A DNA stretch of 64,000 bases from Thiodiazotropha sp040506775 (GTDB lineage Bacteria > Pseudomonadota > Gammaproteobacteria > Chromatiales > Chromatiaceae), in the NCBI GenBank assembly GCA_040506775.1, contig JBEVWC010000004.1, forward strand, positions 68,959 to 132,958, given 5' to 3'. Both the position numbers and the translations under genes were made by a program. The notes beneath the pieces were generated by a model. That model searched no databases. It was given only the letters and a program-made list of their open reading frames with translations, and had not been told where the DNA came from. Positions 35,997 through 45,318 of this stretch are shown here, one piece after another. Within the stretch, counting starts at the first letter, position 1. Every line of letters begins with the position of its first letter.

Positions 35997-37265
35997 TCAT
36001 GAAGGCTTGTCAGTGACCAGATGTTCGGCCAGCAACTCGGTGAGACTGATTACCTCGGTATCCATCTCATAGTGCTCGAGACCCTCTTCGAGGATGATGC
36101 GGCAGTTGGCGCAGGCGGTAACCAGCGTATCGACGCCCAACTCATCGAGCTGGGATTTCTTACGCTTGAATACTTCCAGGCGCAACTCCTCGGCCCGTTC
36201 ATTGGCGCTTACGCCACCGCCACCACCGCAGCACCAGTTCATCACGCCGTGATCCTTCATCTCGACGAAATGGTCGGCGACGCTGTTGAGCAGGTTACGT
36301 GGCTGCTCGATCACCCCGCCACGGCGGACAATCTGACAGGGGTCGTGCAGAGTCATGGGAGTATGGTCAAAATCTTTGACCTGGATACGGCCTTGCGCCT
36401 TGAGTTGATCGAGTAATTCGAGAATGTGCACCACCTCGAACTTGTAGGGTCGACCGATGAGGTTGGGGCCTTCCCAACGAATGGCAGTGTAGGCATGGCC
36501 GCATTCCGGGCTGATCACATACTTCACGCCCAGTTCCTCCGCTGCGTTGACCACCCGCCCCACCAATTCTGCGGCAGCCTCCTTGTTACCGATCTGGATG
36601 CCGCTGTTGGTAGCCTCGTAGGCTTTGCTGCTCACCGTCCAGGTGACTCCGGCCTGCTTGAAGATCCGCGCCAGGGCCTCGATGAACTCTGGGAAGTTGA
36701 CGATCTCCATGGAGGAGAAAATGGTCATGTAGTCGACGCCGGGCTGGTCGACCGGGATCTGCAGGCCGGTCTCCCTCTCCACATTGGCGATCGCCGCGGA
36801 CAGGGTCTTGTAGGTGACGCCCATGGGACTGCCGATGGTCAGCGCCCGCTGGGTTGCTTCTTTCATACCGTCCGGTGCATAACCGGCTACTGAGAAACCT
36901 TCCCGGGTCTTGCGGATCATGTAGGTGATGTCGTTGCCCACCGGGCAGACCATGGAACAGCGGCCGCACAGGGTGCAGCTGTCATAGACCAGCTTCTCCC
37001 AATCCGCGAAGTCCTCCTCGGTGAGCGGTTTGCTCAATCCCATCGCCTTGCCCAACTTGCCCCAGAAGGTGTGTTCCTGACGCCAGAGTTTCTTCATGGG
37101 TTCCAGTTTGTGGATCGGGGTATAGCGTGGATCGTGGGTCTCCGTGTAGAACAGGCAGGCCTCGGCGCAGAGTCCACAATGGACGCAGCTGGAGAAGTAG
37201 GAAGCGACTTTGGCGTCGATCTGCGCAGCGAGTGCCGCCACACCCTTTTCGAAGGCTTCGCTCAT
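35997..37265 (-). CDS. HdrD/DsrK-like iron-sulfur protein with CCG domain
   Basis: 422 aa cytoplasmic protein. Two ferredoxin-type [4Fe-4S] motifs, CVHCGLCAEAC (Cys27-37) and CTLCGRCSMVC (Cys97-107), are followed by a CCG-type cysteine-rich domain (HDPCQIV, then NWCCGGGGGVS, then VTACANCR) of the kind that binds the noncubane cluster in heterodisulfide reductase HdrB/HdrD. The closest role models are HdrD, DsrK, TmcB and GlpC. It lies 10 nt after a NarI/DsrM-like cytochrome b gene, so the pair looks like a DsrMK-type module, here at the end of a formate dehydrogenase operon. Its thiol/disulfide partner is unknown. Confidence 0.88.
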   Translation of the reverse strand: MSEAFEKGVAALAAQIDAKVASYFSSCVHCGLCAEACLFYTETHDPRYTPIHKLEPMKKLWRQEHTFWGKLGKAMGLSKPLTEEDFADWEKLVYDSCTLCGRCSMVCPVGNDITYMIRKTREGFSVAGYAPDGMKEATQRALTIGSPMGVTYKTLSAAIANVERETGLQIPVDQPGVDYMTIFSSMEIVNFPEFIEALARIFKQAGVTWTVSSKAYEATNSGIQIGNKEAAAELVGRVVNAAEELGVKYVISPECGHAYTAIRWEGPNLIGRPYKFEVVHILELLDQLKAQGRIQVKDFDHTPMTLHDPCQIVRRGGVIEQPRNLLNSVADHFVEMKDHGVMNWCCGGGGGVSANERAEELRLEVFKRKKSQLDELGVDTLVTACANCRIILEEGLEHYEMDTEVISLTELLAEHLVTDKPS

Positions 37266-37274
37266 CGTGACTCC

Positions 37275-37916
37275 TCAGGCATTGACGCCTTTGCGTCCCA
37301 TGGTGGCGCCGGTATAGCCACGGCTCAGGACAAAGGTGAAGGCATGCATCAGTTTGCTGAACGGGAAGTAGATCAACAGCAGTTCGGCGAGAAACAGATG
37401 CAACAGCCGCAGGGGTTCAAAGGACTGGGCCAGGGCCAGACAGCCGGTCAGCATCACCACGAACACCAGCACCGTGCCGATATGATCGTCCAGATCCGAC
37501 AGCATGCGGGTCACCGGATTGAGCAGCCGGTGCAGCCACAGCAGGATGATGCCGGCAAAGGCGAACTCCGCGGCGACGATGAAAGCCCAGTGGGGCATCG
37601 CCGGCCAGTCGAAGCCGGTAATCCGCTCGGCAATAAAATCCACATGGGGTTTGGCGAAGATCAGCAGTGCGAACAGCCCCAGGTGAAACATATAACCTGC
37701 TACGAGTTGCAGACGGCCGCGCTGGGTGACGGTGCGTTCCGGGATGAATCGGCTGAATACGGCGCGTAACGCGCCTGCGCCGGAACTGCCCCTGGGTTGC
37801 GAGAGATCTGTCCTGACACCCGCCTTGACGATGGCGATGATGCGCCAGATCACGCCGATGGCGAATACGCTCACTGAGAAGGTCCAAAGTGGCCCGTCGA
37901 TAAACTCGCCCATCAC
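37275..37916 (-). CDS. NarI/DsrM-like membrane cytochrome b subunit
   Basis: 213 aa, about five membrane helices. Resembles the gamma subunit of nitrate reductase and DsrM: conserved histidines in LVAGYMFHLGLFALLIF, WLHRLLNP and FLAELLLIYFPFSKLMHAF could bind b hemes. The start codon overlaps the fdhC stop (GTGATG at 37911-37916; GTG or the adjacent ATG both possible). With the downstream CCG/Fe-S protein it would pass electrons between quinone and a cytoplasmic acceptor (inference). Confidence 0.87.
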   Translation of the reverse strand: MMGEFIDGPLWTFSVSVFAIGVIWRIIAIVKAGVRTDLSQPRGSSGAGALRAVFSRFIPERTVTQRGRLQLVAGYMFHLGLFALLIFAKPHVDFIAERITGFDWPAMPHWAFIVAAEFAFAGIILLWLHRLLNPVTRMLSDLDDHIGTVLVFVVMLTGCLALAQSFEPLRLLHLFLAELLLIYFPFSKLMHAFTFVLSRGYTGATMGRKGVNA

Positions 37917-39004
37917 TTGCCCGCCTCTTCTATGCTCACGTCTCTTGGAAGCCGGTCGAAATCACCCCGCAGACGCGCCACCTCATCGTTGGCCAGGGCC
38001 TCGCCGTTCTTCTCTGCCTGGCTGGCCCAAAGATCATGATGCTCCTTGGCCCAGTTAAGATCACAGTAGCCGGTCTTCATACCTTCGATCGCGCCTTCCA
38101 TGCCAACGGTGCCGATATAGATGTGGCCGAAGATCACGGTGATCATCAGTACCGCACCGATGGCGTGCCCCACATGAGCCAGTTCCATCCACTCACGGGG
38201 GTGTCCCAGGGAGGGCGATACCAGTACGAAACCGGAAACGATGATGGTGCCGCCGACGAACACCAGCAGCCAGAACATGGTCTTCTCACCCATGTTGAAG
38301 AAGTTGGATGGCACGTGCTTCTTACCGATCACACCGCCACCGCGCAGCAGCCAGGTGAGGTCTCCCTTCTGGTAGATGTTGCGCCGAACGAAACGCACGA
38401 AGATCAGGATGAGGGAGATCAGAAACACCGGACCCATCAGGTTGTGTCCCTCTTTCGAGGCGGAAGCCAACACGGAGAACGCCTCTTTACCAATCAGCGG
38501 GATCAGCAGTGGACGACCGAATAGCAGGATCAATCCGCTTAGACCGAGAAAGATAAAAACTCCGGCAATGAACCAGTGGATGGTACGTTCGTAGTTGGAA
38601 TAACGCAGCAGCTTGCGGTCCGAAAGCCCGCCTTCCACCGGCACCCTGCCGCGTATCATGTAGAACAGCAGCAGGGCCAGCAGCGCGCCACCCAACACGT
38701 AGCCACCGATGGGGATGAGCTGGTTCATTCTGAAGTGGCGCCAACGGTCTCCATTGCTGTTGATCAGCACTCCGCTATCGACACCCTTGACCTGGGTGTT
38801 GCCGGAACTCGGCGCGGTGCGCTGACGCACATCCCGCCACAACTCCGCAGCCGGGTTCATCAGTTGTACGCTGGGCGCCCTGGTTGCGGCGTTTGGTTCT
38901 TCGGCAACAGCTGCAGGCAAACTGACCAGCAGGCTGATCAACCACACACCGATCAACCAGGCGATGCCGCCCACGAACCCTGTCGTTCTTGTTGACTGTT
39001 TCAT
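37913..39004 (-). CDS. Formate dehydrogenase cytochrome b556 (gamma) subunit
   Basis: Membrane anchor that takes electrons from the Fe-S subunit to quinone. 363 aa from the ATG at 39004 (MKQSTRTTG; AGGAAG just upstream). Layout: a cleavable-looking signal/first helix ending SLPAAVAEEPN, a periplasmic stretch to about residue 95, then four to five helices. The FdoI-type core begins RYSNYERTIHWFIAGVFIFLGLSGL with a heme-ligand His; others are in KEGHNLMGPVFL and HVGHAIGAVLMITVIFGHIYIG. The N-terminal extension is typical of FDH3-type gamma subunits. Confidence 0.93.
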   Translation of the reverse strand: MKQSTRTTGFVGGIAWLIGVWLISLLVSLPAAVAEEPNAATRAPSVQLMNPAAELWRDVRQRTAPSSGNTQVKGVDSGVLINSNGDRWRHFRMNQLIPIGGYVLGGALLALLLFYMIRGRVPVEGGLSDRKLLRYSNYERTIHWFIAGVFIFLGLSGLILLFGRPLLIPLIGKEAFSVLASASKEGHNLMGPVFLISLILIFVRFVRRNIYQKGDLTWLLRGGGVIGKKHVPSNFFNMGEKTMFWLLVFVGGTIIVSGFVLVSPSLGHPREWMELAHVGHAIGAVLMITVIFGHIYIGTVGMEGAIEGMKTGYCDLNWAKEHHDLWASQAEKNGEALANDEVARLRGDFDRLPRDVSIEEAGK

Positions 39005-39095
39005 CGGTCTTCCTGGAAATGCCCGGTCATCCATGGGATGACCGGGAGTCGCCGTCCGGTTCTGTGACCGTCACATACCTTGCCAACCAAGCCCA

Positions 39096-39725
39096 TCACT
39101 CTTTCGCACTGCTCTTGCCACTCACGTCACGGGGCGAGCGGAACGAGGCATCCTGAAAGGAAACACCCCGGGCCAGCACGGAAGCGCCCCGGTTGATGAT
39201 GCGTTTGCGATACACATCCGAGATGACATCCGCATCACCGGCAAGCAATGCCTTGGTCGAACACATCTCGGCGCACAGGGGCAACTTGCCTTCCGCGAGG
39301 CGGTTAGAGCCATATTTGCGGTGTTCCTCGGCACTGTGGTCCACCTCGGGTCCACCGGCGCAGAAGGTGCACTTGTCCATCTTGCCCCGGGTGGCGAAAG
39401 CCCCGTCCTTCGGGAACTGAGGCGCGCCGAAAGGACAGGCGTAGAAGCAGTAACCGCATCCGATGCAGATATCCTTGTCGTGCAGCACCACCCCGTCGGC
39501 GGTGGTGTAGAAGCAGTCCACCGGGCAGACCGTGGCGCAAGGGGCATCGGAACAGTGCATGCAGGCCACCGAGAGGGAGCGTTCGCCCGGTTCACCGTCC
39601 TTGATGGTCACCACGCGGCGACGGTTGACGCCCCAGGGCACTTCGTTCTCGTTCTTGCAGGCGGTGACACAGCCGTTGCACTCGATGCAGCGCTCAGGAT
39701 CACAATAGAATTTCATTCGAGCCAT
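39096..39725 (-). CDS. Formate dehydrogenase iron-sulfur (beta) subunit
   Basis: 209 aa electron-transfer subunit with four [4Fe-4S] sites: CIECNGCVTAC, CMHCSDAPCATVCPVDC, CIGCGYCFYACPFGAPQFP and the split site KCTFC. It lacks the C-terminal membrane helix of FdnH and matches the shorter FDH3 beta type. No Tat signal, so it is presumably exported with the Tat-bearing alpha subunit. 14 nt downstream of the alpha gene. Confidence 0.95.
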   Translation of the reverse strand: MARMKFYCDPERCIECNGCVTACKNENEVPWGVNRRRVVTIKDGEPGERSLSVACMHCSDAPCATVCPVDCFYTTADGVVLHDKDICIGCGYCFYACPFGAPQFPKDGAFATRGKMDKCTFCAGGPEVDHSAEEHRKYGSNRLAEGKLPLCAEMCSTKALLAGDADVISDVYRKRIINRGASVLARGVSFQDASFRSPRDVSGKSSAKE

Positions 39726-39739
39726 GACTCTCTCCTAAA

Positions 39740-42649
39740 TTACGCTTTGCTGATGCGGCACAGGCTGCATTTGGTTTCCTGCATCTGGGTCACCGAGTCG
39801 TAGCCGTAGGTCATTGCGGTGTTACAGGCCTCGCCCAGCACGTAGGGATCCGAGCCCTCCGGATACTTGCTGCGCAGGTCCTTACCCTCGAAGTGTCCGC
39901 CGTAGTGGAACGGCATGAAGGCAACACCTGCGGCCACGCGCCGTGTGACCATCGCCTTGACCTTGACCTTGGCGCCTTCGGCACCCTCCAGCCAGACCAT
40001 GTCACCATCGTGAACACCGGCATCGTTGGCATCCCGGGGATGGATTTCCACGAACATGTCCTGCTGCAGCTCGGCCAGCCAGGGATTGGAGCGGGTCTCG
40101 TCACCGCCGCCCTCGTATTCCACCAGGCGTCCGGAGGTGAGAATGATCGGATACTCCTGGGAGTAGTCCTTGGCCTGGATCGATTCGTAACGTACCGGCA
40201 GGCGGTAGAAGGACTTGCGGTCCTCGTAAGTGGGATACTTCTCCACCAGGTCGCGACGGTTGGTGTACAAAGGCTCGCGATGGATCGGCACCGGATCGGG
40301 GAAGGTCCAGACCACGGCCCGGGCCTTGGCATTGCCGAAGGGCGCGCAGCCGTGTTTGATGGCCACCCGCTGGATGCCGCCGGAACGGTCGGTTTTCCAG
40401 TTCTTGCCCTCCGCGAGCTTCTGCTCGTCGGCGGTCAGGTCGTCCCACCAGCCGAGTTTCTTCAACAGATCGGCGGTGAACTCGGGATGGCCGTTCTTGA
40501 TCTCGTTACCTACCGGGTAGGAGCCTTCGGCCAACAAGTTGGTGCCGTTGTGCTCGACACCGAAACGGGCGCGGAAGTTGAGCCCGCCCTTGGCCACCGG
40601 CTTGCTGGTATCGTAGAGGTTGGGTGTACCCGGGTGCTTGAGTTCCGCGGTGCCCCAACAGGGCCAGGGCAGACCATAGAACTCGCCGTCGCAGGGACCG
40701 CCCTCGGCGAGCAGGCTGGTGTAGTCGAAGGTGCCCCAGTTCTGCTGCTGAAGTTTCATCCGCTCCGGGCTCTGGCCGGTGTAGCCAATGGTCCACATGC
40801 CTTTGTTGAACTCCCGGGTGATGTCCTCGATCAGGGGCTCTTCACCGTTCATCTGGATGTTCTTGAAAAGTTCATCGGCAAACCCGAGTTTCTTCGCCAG
40901 GCGATACATGATGGTGTGGTCCGGCACCGACTCGAACAGGGGCTCGATCACCTTGTCACGCCATTGCAGGGAACGGTTGGAAGCGGTAACCGACCCGTAG
41001 GTTTCGAACTGGGTGGATGCAGGCAACAGGTAGACCCCGTCGGTGCGGTCATGCATGACTGCGGAGACCGTCGGGTAGGGATCGATGATGACCATCATGT
41101 CGAGCTTTTCCATGGCCTTCTTCATCTCTTCGCCACGGGTTTGACTGTTGGGCGCATGCCCCCACAGCACCATGGCGCGGATGTTGTCTTTCTGCGCCAC
41201 GTTGCCTTTGTCCTCGAGCACGCCGTCGATCCAGCGGGAGACCGGGATGCCCTTGGTGTTCATGACCTTGACGTCCTTATCACCTGACTTTTCGTAGCTG
41301 CCGGGATCGAAACGGCCGGCCAGCCAGTCGTAGTCCACATCCCAGACCTTGGCCCAGTGCTTCCAGGAGCCCTCGGCGAGGCCGTAGTAACCCGGCAGGG
41401 TATGCGAGAGCACACCGAAGTCGGTGGCGCCCTGCACATTGTCATGGCCACGGAAGATGTTGGTGCCGCCACCGGAGACACCCATGTTGCCCAGTGCCAG
41501 CTGGAACACACAGTAGGCGCGGGTGTTGTTGTTGCCGATGGTGTGCTGGGTGCCGCCCATGCACCAGATGAAGGTGCCGGGCCGGTTGTCCGCCATGGTC
41601 TTGGCCGCAGCGTAGACCTGATTCTCCGGCACACCGGTGACCCGCTCGACCTCGTCAGGGGTCCACTTGGCGATCTCTTTTTTCACGTCCTCCATGCCGT
41701 AGACCCGCTGGCGAATGAACTCCTTGTCCTCCCAGCCGTTTTCGAAGATGTGCCAGAGCATGCCCCAGATCAGCGGCACGTCGGTGCCGGGGCGCAGGCG
41801 GATGAACTGGGTGGCGTGGGCCGCGGTACGGGTGAAGCGCGGATCGATGACGATCAGCGGCGCATTGTTCTGCTCCTTACCCTTGAACACATGCTGCAGG
41901 GAGACCGGATGCGCCTCGGCCGGGTTGCCGCCGATGATCAGGATCGCCTTGGAGTTGTGAATGTCGTTGTAGGAGTTGGTCATGGCGCCGTAACCCCAGG
42001 TATTGGCAACCCCGGCGACCGTGGTGGAGTGACAGATGCGCGCCTGGTGATCCACGTTGTTGGTGCCCCAGAAGGCGGCGAACTTGCGGAACAGGTAGGC
42101 CTGCTCGTTGTTATGCTTGGCGGAGCCGAGCCAGTAGACCGAATCGGGACCGGACTGTTCGCGGATCTGCAGCATCTTGTCGCCGATCTCGTTGAGCGCC
42201 TCTTCCCAGGAGACCCGCTTCCACTTGCCGTCCACCAGCTTGGTCGGGTATTTCAGGCGCCGTTCACCATGACCGTGCTCGCGTACCGCAGCACCCTTGG
42301 CACAGTGAGCACCATGATTGAAGGGGTGATCGAATGCCGGCTCCTGGCCGGTCCAGACACCGTTCTGCACTTCGGCGATGATGCCGCAGCCGACGGAACA
42401 GTGGGTGCAGATGGTTTTGATCTTCTGCGCCCCGGAGGTGGCGGCCTCCTCGGCCCGCGCCTTGCGGACCATACCCGGGGCAAAGCCCGTGGCCAGTACC
42501 GCACCCCCCGCCATCAAACCGGAGTTTTTCAAGAAGGTACGCCTTGACAGGGCCTGGCCGCCTGCTTCCCGGTTCACGGAAGGCATGGCACCGGCGCTTG
42601 CGTCAGCTTGAGTGTTGATTGGAAGATCGGATGTCTTGCGCAGTTTCAT
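39740..42649 (-). CDS. Formate dehydrogenase catalytic (alpha) subunit, Tat-exported, Cys type
   Basis: Oxidises formate (or reduces CO2) at a Mo- or W-bis-molybdopterin guanine dinucleotide centre, probably on the periplasmic side. 969 aa from the ATG at 42649 (AAGG 8 nt upstream; a GTG three codons earlier is the longest frame). Twin-arginine signal SRRTFLKNSGLMAGGAVLA (Arg36-37). [4Fe-4S] ligands Cys81, Cys84, Cys88, Cys116 (CTHCSVGC...HCAKGAA). The metal ligand is Cys206 in ARICHSTTVAGVAN, so it is not a selenoprotein; the neighbouring His is conserved. The C-terminal dinucleotide-binding domain contains YPIILTSGRLVEYEGGG. Metal choice, Mo or W, cannot be read from sequence. Confidence 0.96.
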   Translation of the reverse strand: MKLRKTSDLPINTQADASAGAMPSVNREAGGQALSRRTFLKNSGLMAGGAVLATGFAPGMVRKARAEEAATSGAQKIKTICTHCSVGCGIIAEVQNGVWTGQEPAFDHPFNHGAHCAKGAAVREHGHGERRLKYPTKLVDGKWKRVSWEEALNEIGDKMLQIREQSGPDSVYWLGSAKHNNEQAYLFRKFAAFWGTNNVDHQARICHSTTVAGVANTWGYGAMTNSYNDIHNSKAILIIGGNPAEAHPVSLQHVFKGKEQNNAPLIVIDPRFTRTAAHATQFIRLRPGTDVPLIWGMLWHIFENGWEDKEFIRQRVYGMEDVKKEIAKWTPDEVERVTGVPENQVYAAAKTMADNRPGTFIWCMGGTQHTIGNNNTRAYCVFQLALGNMGVSGGGTNIFRGHDNVQGATDFGVLSHTLPGYYGLAEGSWKHWAKVWDVDYDWLAGRFDPGSYEKSGDKDVKVMNTKGIPVSRWIDGVLEDKGNVAQKDNIRAMVLWGHAPNSQTRGEEMKKAMEKLDMMVIIDPYPTVSAVMHDRTDGVYLLPASTQFETYGSVTASNRSLQWRDKVIEPLFESVPDHTIMYRLAKKLGFADELFKNIQMNGEEPLIEDITREFNKGMWTIGYTGQSPERMKLQQQNWGTFDYTSLLAEGGPCDGEFYGLPWPCWGTAELKHPGTPNLYDTSKPVAKGGLNFRARFGVEHNGTNLLAEGSYPVGNEIKNGHPEFTADLLKKLGWWDDLTADEQKLAEGKNWKTDRSGGIQRVAIKHGCAPFGNAKARAVVWTFPDPVPIHREPLYTNRRDLVEKYPTYEDRKSFYRLPVRYESIQAKDYSQEYPIILTSGRLVEYEGGGDETRSNPWLAELQQDMFVEIHPRDANDAGVHDGDMVWLEGAEGAKVKVKAMVTRRVAAGVAFMPFHYGGHFEGKDLRSKYPEGSDPYVLGEACNTAMTYGYDSVTQMQETKCSLCRISKA

Positions 42650-42668
42650 TCGAATCACCTTGTCTGGT

Positions 42669-42884
42669 TCAACTGTTCATCGTCTCGTAGTACGCGGCGA
42701 TGTGGGGTGTCATGCGGTAACCCTTCTGCTGCTGGGCATCGGTGGTCTGGGCCTCTGCATCTTCACTGCTGGCCAGTCCGGGCAGACTCGCGGCCAGGGC
42801 GACGCCGGCTCCGGCACTCGCTGACTTACGCAGAAATTTTCTGCGGTTGTGGTCAAGTGCGTAGCGTTTGTCTTTCTTGTTCAT
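42669..42884 (-). CDS. Formate dehydrogenase region Tat-target small protein
   Basis: 71 aa (MNKKDKRYALDHNRRKFLRK; GGAGGAG upstream decides this start). A short twin-arginine signal (Arg14-Arg15, then FLRKSASAGAGVALAASLPG) and a small mature part ending MTPHIAAYYETMNS. This matches the small Tat proteins encoded just before fdhA in many proteobacterial FDH loci. Function unknown; a fourth subunit or assembly helper is plausible. Confidence 0.9.
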   Translation of the reverse strand: MNKKDKRYALDHNRRKFLRKSASAGAGVALAASLPGLASSEDAEAQTTDAQQQKGYRMTPHIAAYYETMNS

Positions 42885-42924
42885 TGAATGCTCCTCCAAC
42901 AAGGGAGTGGTTTGATGTTGCTGC

Positions 42925-43593
42925 CTATACCGGCATGTTCAGGTAGCGCTTTTCCAGGGCGCAGAAGGCGGCGCCGAAACGACCGACCGCACGATAGAAA
43001 ACCGCGGACTTCGCCTCGCCAAGATCCTCGAAAAAACGCCCCAGCCAATCGGAGATGTGATTGCGGAAAAAGCCCATCTGCTGATCGAGCCTCGCCCCGT
43101 CCTGGATCAGCATGGCCATCACTTCGCACAGGGCCGCAGCATGGTCCTCCGGTTCGCAGACGCCTTCCTGACGATGGAAGCCGAGCGCTGCAAGGTCGTC
43201 ACGCAAACGGCCGAGAGGGCGTTCCATGAGAAAACCGGTGAGGTACCAGGATGCGTAGGGGACCAGCTCGCCACGCCCGATGCCGATGAACAGGGCATGG
43301 AACTCGTCATCCACCGCCTCCGGACGCGAGGTGCCTGCGGCCAGGCCCAGCATGGACATGGCCAGGGTCATCTCATCCTGCTGCGCATCAACCTCGGCGA
43401 AACCCGAGACCTGGTCCAGCACCGACTGATCCGGCGGTGTCCTGAGCAAGCGGGACAACAAGGCGTAGGCACTGCTGCGATAGGACTGCTCCTCCGGCAA
43501 CGCATCGGCGATCGCGTCACCCGCGACCGCGCGCAGGGTTGTCACGTTCTCATCGGCACTCGGTTGGGCAGCCTGGCTGTTTTGGGTCATCAA
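42925..43593 (-). CDS. TorD/DmsD family molybdoenzyme chaperone
   Basis: 222 aa, all-helical. It has family features: YALLSRLLRTPPDQSVLDQV, FHALFIGIGRGELVPYASWYLTGFLMERPLGRLRDDLAALGF (the E-x-P-Y/S-x-Y region) and a C-terminal FGAAFCALEKRYL. These proteins bind the Tat signal of the apo-enzyme and hold export until the cofactor is in, so FdhA and perhaps the small Tat protein are its clients. About 40 nt before the small Tat gene. Confidence 0.92.
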   Translation of the reverse strand: MMTQNSQAAQPSADENVTTLRAVAGDAIADALPEEQSYRSSAYALLSRLLRTPPDQSVLDQVSGFAEVDAQQDEMTLAMSMLGLAAGTSRPEAVDDEFHALFIGIGRGELVPYASWYLTGFLMERPLGRLRDDLAALGFHRQEGVCEPEDHAAALCEVMAMLIQDGARLDQQMGFFRNHISDWLGRFFEDLGEAKSAVFYRAVGRFGAAFCALEKRYLNMPV

Positions 43594-43686
43594 TCACTCC
43601 TCGGTGAAATAACTGGCAAACGTCAGGCCAGTGTCAGAGGGAAAATTCGGAGTCAAAGGGAACGGAATCGCCCAATGACTGTTTCC

Positions 43687-45318
43687 TTATTGCCTAATCG
43701 GGTCGTCCATACCCTGAATCATGGCCTCCTGGTCCTGCACAATGTCCACCACCCGGCAGTCTTCACACAGGGTCAGGCGGCGACGGGCCCGCTCGGTCTG
43801 GAACATGTAGTGGCCCTGCAGTTTCTGCATCATGTTGTTGATTACGGAACGGGTGGCGAAGGGTTTGCCGCAGGCCGTGCAACAGAGGGGTTGTTCCTCG
43901 TGCAGCTTGCGTTTCTGCTGGCGCGCCTGCGCATCGAAGACCAGTCTCGGGGTGATCCAGATCGCGTCTTCCGGGCAGGTGCGGGTGCACATCCCGCACT
44001 GCAGGCAGTTCTCCTCGATGAAGTGCAGTTGCGGAATCTCCTCCCCGCCGGTCTGCAGGGCCTTGCCGGGACAGGCGCCAACACAGGAGAAGCACAGGGT
44101 GCAGGCCTGGGCATCCACGTCCGCGCTGCCGAAGGGGGCTCCCGTGCTCAGAGTGGCGAGGGGTTTGGCCCGGGTGGCCTGGGCATGCAGATGATCAATC
44201 GCGAGGAAGGCCGTCTTGCGCTTGCCGCCCAATCCGGAGTATCCAGCCGGATCGATGTCCGGCATCCCGGTATCCGGTTCGATCGTATCGGCAAGCTGTT
44301 CTCCCTTGAGCAGCTGGATGGCTCGTTCCGCATAACCCATGGCCGAGAGGATCTCCCGGGTATAGACCAGTTGCTGTGCCAATGCCTGGCCCGAGGACTC
44401 CGGCATCGCACCATAGTCCACAAGGAGGACCCTGCGGGCACCGTAGGCCAGGGCGGATAGCCAGAAGTCGAGGCCCACGCTGGCCAGTTCTTCGACCCGG
44501 AAGGGCAGATGGTTGTCCTGAGTCGGTTCCTGGTTCAGATCAGGCGTAGTTTCGTCCGATTCGGCCACCACCAGCAGCACCGGTTCCACACCACCCTCCT
44601 CCCGATAGACACTCAGCAGACGCCGCAGACGGGTCAGGTTGTCATGCGGGCGGGGATAGGCGTATTGGATCGCCCCACTGGGACAAACCGTGGCGCACAC
44701 CCCACCGCCCTGGCAGAGATAGGGATTCACCTCGATGCGCTCGCCGAGGCTGCTGATGGCATCCGCCGGGCAGGCATCGAGACAGCGCGTGCAGGCGGTT
44801 TTGCCCGCGTGGGAGTGGGCGCATATGTCGGGGTCATAATTGAAATAGCGGGGTTTTTCGAAGCGGCCGGTCAGTTCGCACAGTTCCGCCATGGCGCTTT
44901 CCAGGTCCTCCTCTTCTAACGAGGCGTGACGATACCCGGGCGGCTTGAGCTGGCTGCTGATCAGGGGTTCCGGACCCAGGTCCAGCACCAGGTCCGCGGC
45001 CACGCTCTCTGCATTGGGCTTACCCGCTTCGCCTAGCTGAATTCTGAAATTCCCGAGATAACCCTCGATCTGGATCGAGCGTCCGCCGAGTGGTACCAGG
45101 GGCACCCCGGGTTCCTCGACTCCCTCGGTGAGAATCAGCAGGGTGTTGAGCCGGCCCACCAGGCGCGGCGCCACCTCCAATGCCTGGTTGTCACCGATGA
45201 TCACCACCCGACCCTGGGACTGGTAGTCAATCAGACTGGTGGATTCCATGGGCAAACGGGAGACAGCCTCGAGGGCTGCGCTCCGGGCACTGCGATTGAT
45301 CTCTGACTGGGTACTCAT
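43687..45318 (-). CDS. Large multi-[4Fe-4S] protein of the formate dehydrogenase operon
   Basis: 543 aa. Two pairs of ferredoxin-type clusters: CAHSHAGKTACTRCLDAC (Cys166-183) with CQGGGVCATVCPSGA (Cys202-212), and CTLCFSCVGACPGKA with CLQCGMCTRTCPEDA near residues 415-465. Between them is a region resembling an HdrA/MvhD-like fold (FWLSALAYGARRVLLVDYG). The C-terminus has a putative zinc site (CCTACGKPF...CEDCR). Such proteins accompany DUF3305/DUF3306 and TorD in proteobacterial FDH loci; their role in electron transfer or assembly is untested as far as I know. ATGA overlap with DUF3306. Confidence 0.88.
   Translation of the reverse strand: MSTQSEINRSARSAALEAVSRLPMESTSLIDYQSQGRVVIIGDNQALEVAPRLVGRLNTLLILTEGVEEPGVPLVPLGGRSIQIEGYLGNFRIQLGEAGKPNAESVAADLVLDLGPEPLISSQLKPPGYRHASLEEEDLESAMAELCELTGRFEKPRYFNYDPDICAHSHAGKTACTRCLDACPADAISSLGERIEVNPYLCQGGGVCATVCPSGAIQYAYPRPHDNLTRLRRLLSVYREEGGVEPVLLVVAESDETTPDLNQEPTQDNHLPFRVEELASVGLDFWLSALAYGARRVLLVDYGAMPESSGQALAQQLVYTREILSAMGYAERAIQLLKGEQLADTIEPDTGMPDIDPAGYSGLGGKRKTAFLAIDHLHAQATRAKPLATLSTGAPFGSADVDAQACTLCFSCVGACPGKALQTGGEEIPQLHFIEENCLQCGMCTRTCPEDAIWITPRLVFDAQARQQKRKLHEEQPLCCTACGKPFATRSVINNMMQKLQGHYMFQTERARRRLTLCEDCRVVDIVQDQEAMIQGMDDPIRQ

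Noticed and set aside
41990..42060. Selenocysteine at the FDH active site
   Set aside because: The codon at the metal-ligand position is a cysteine codon in ARICHSTTVA, with no in-frame TGA in the gene.
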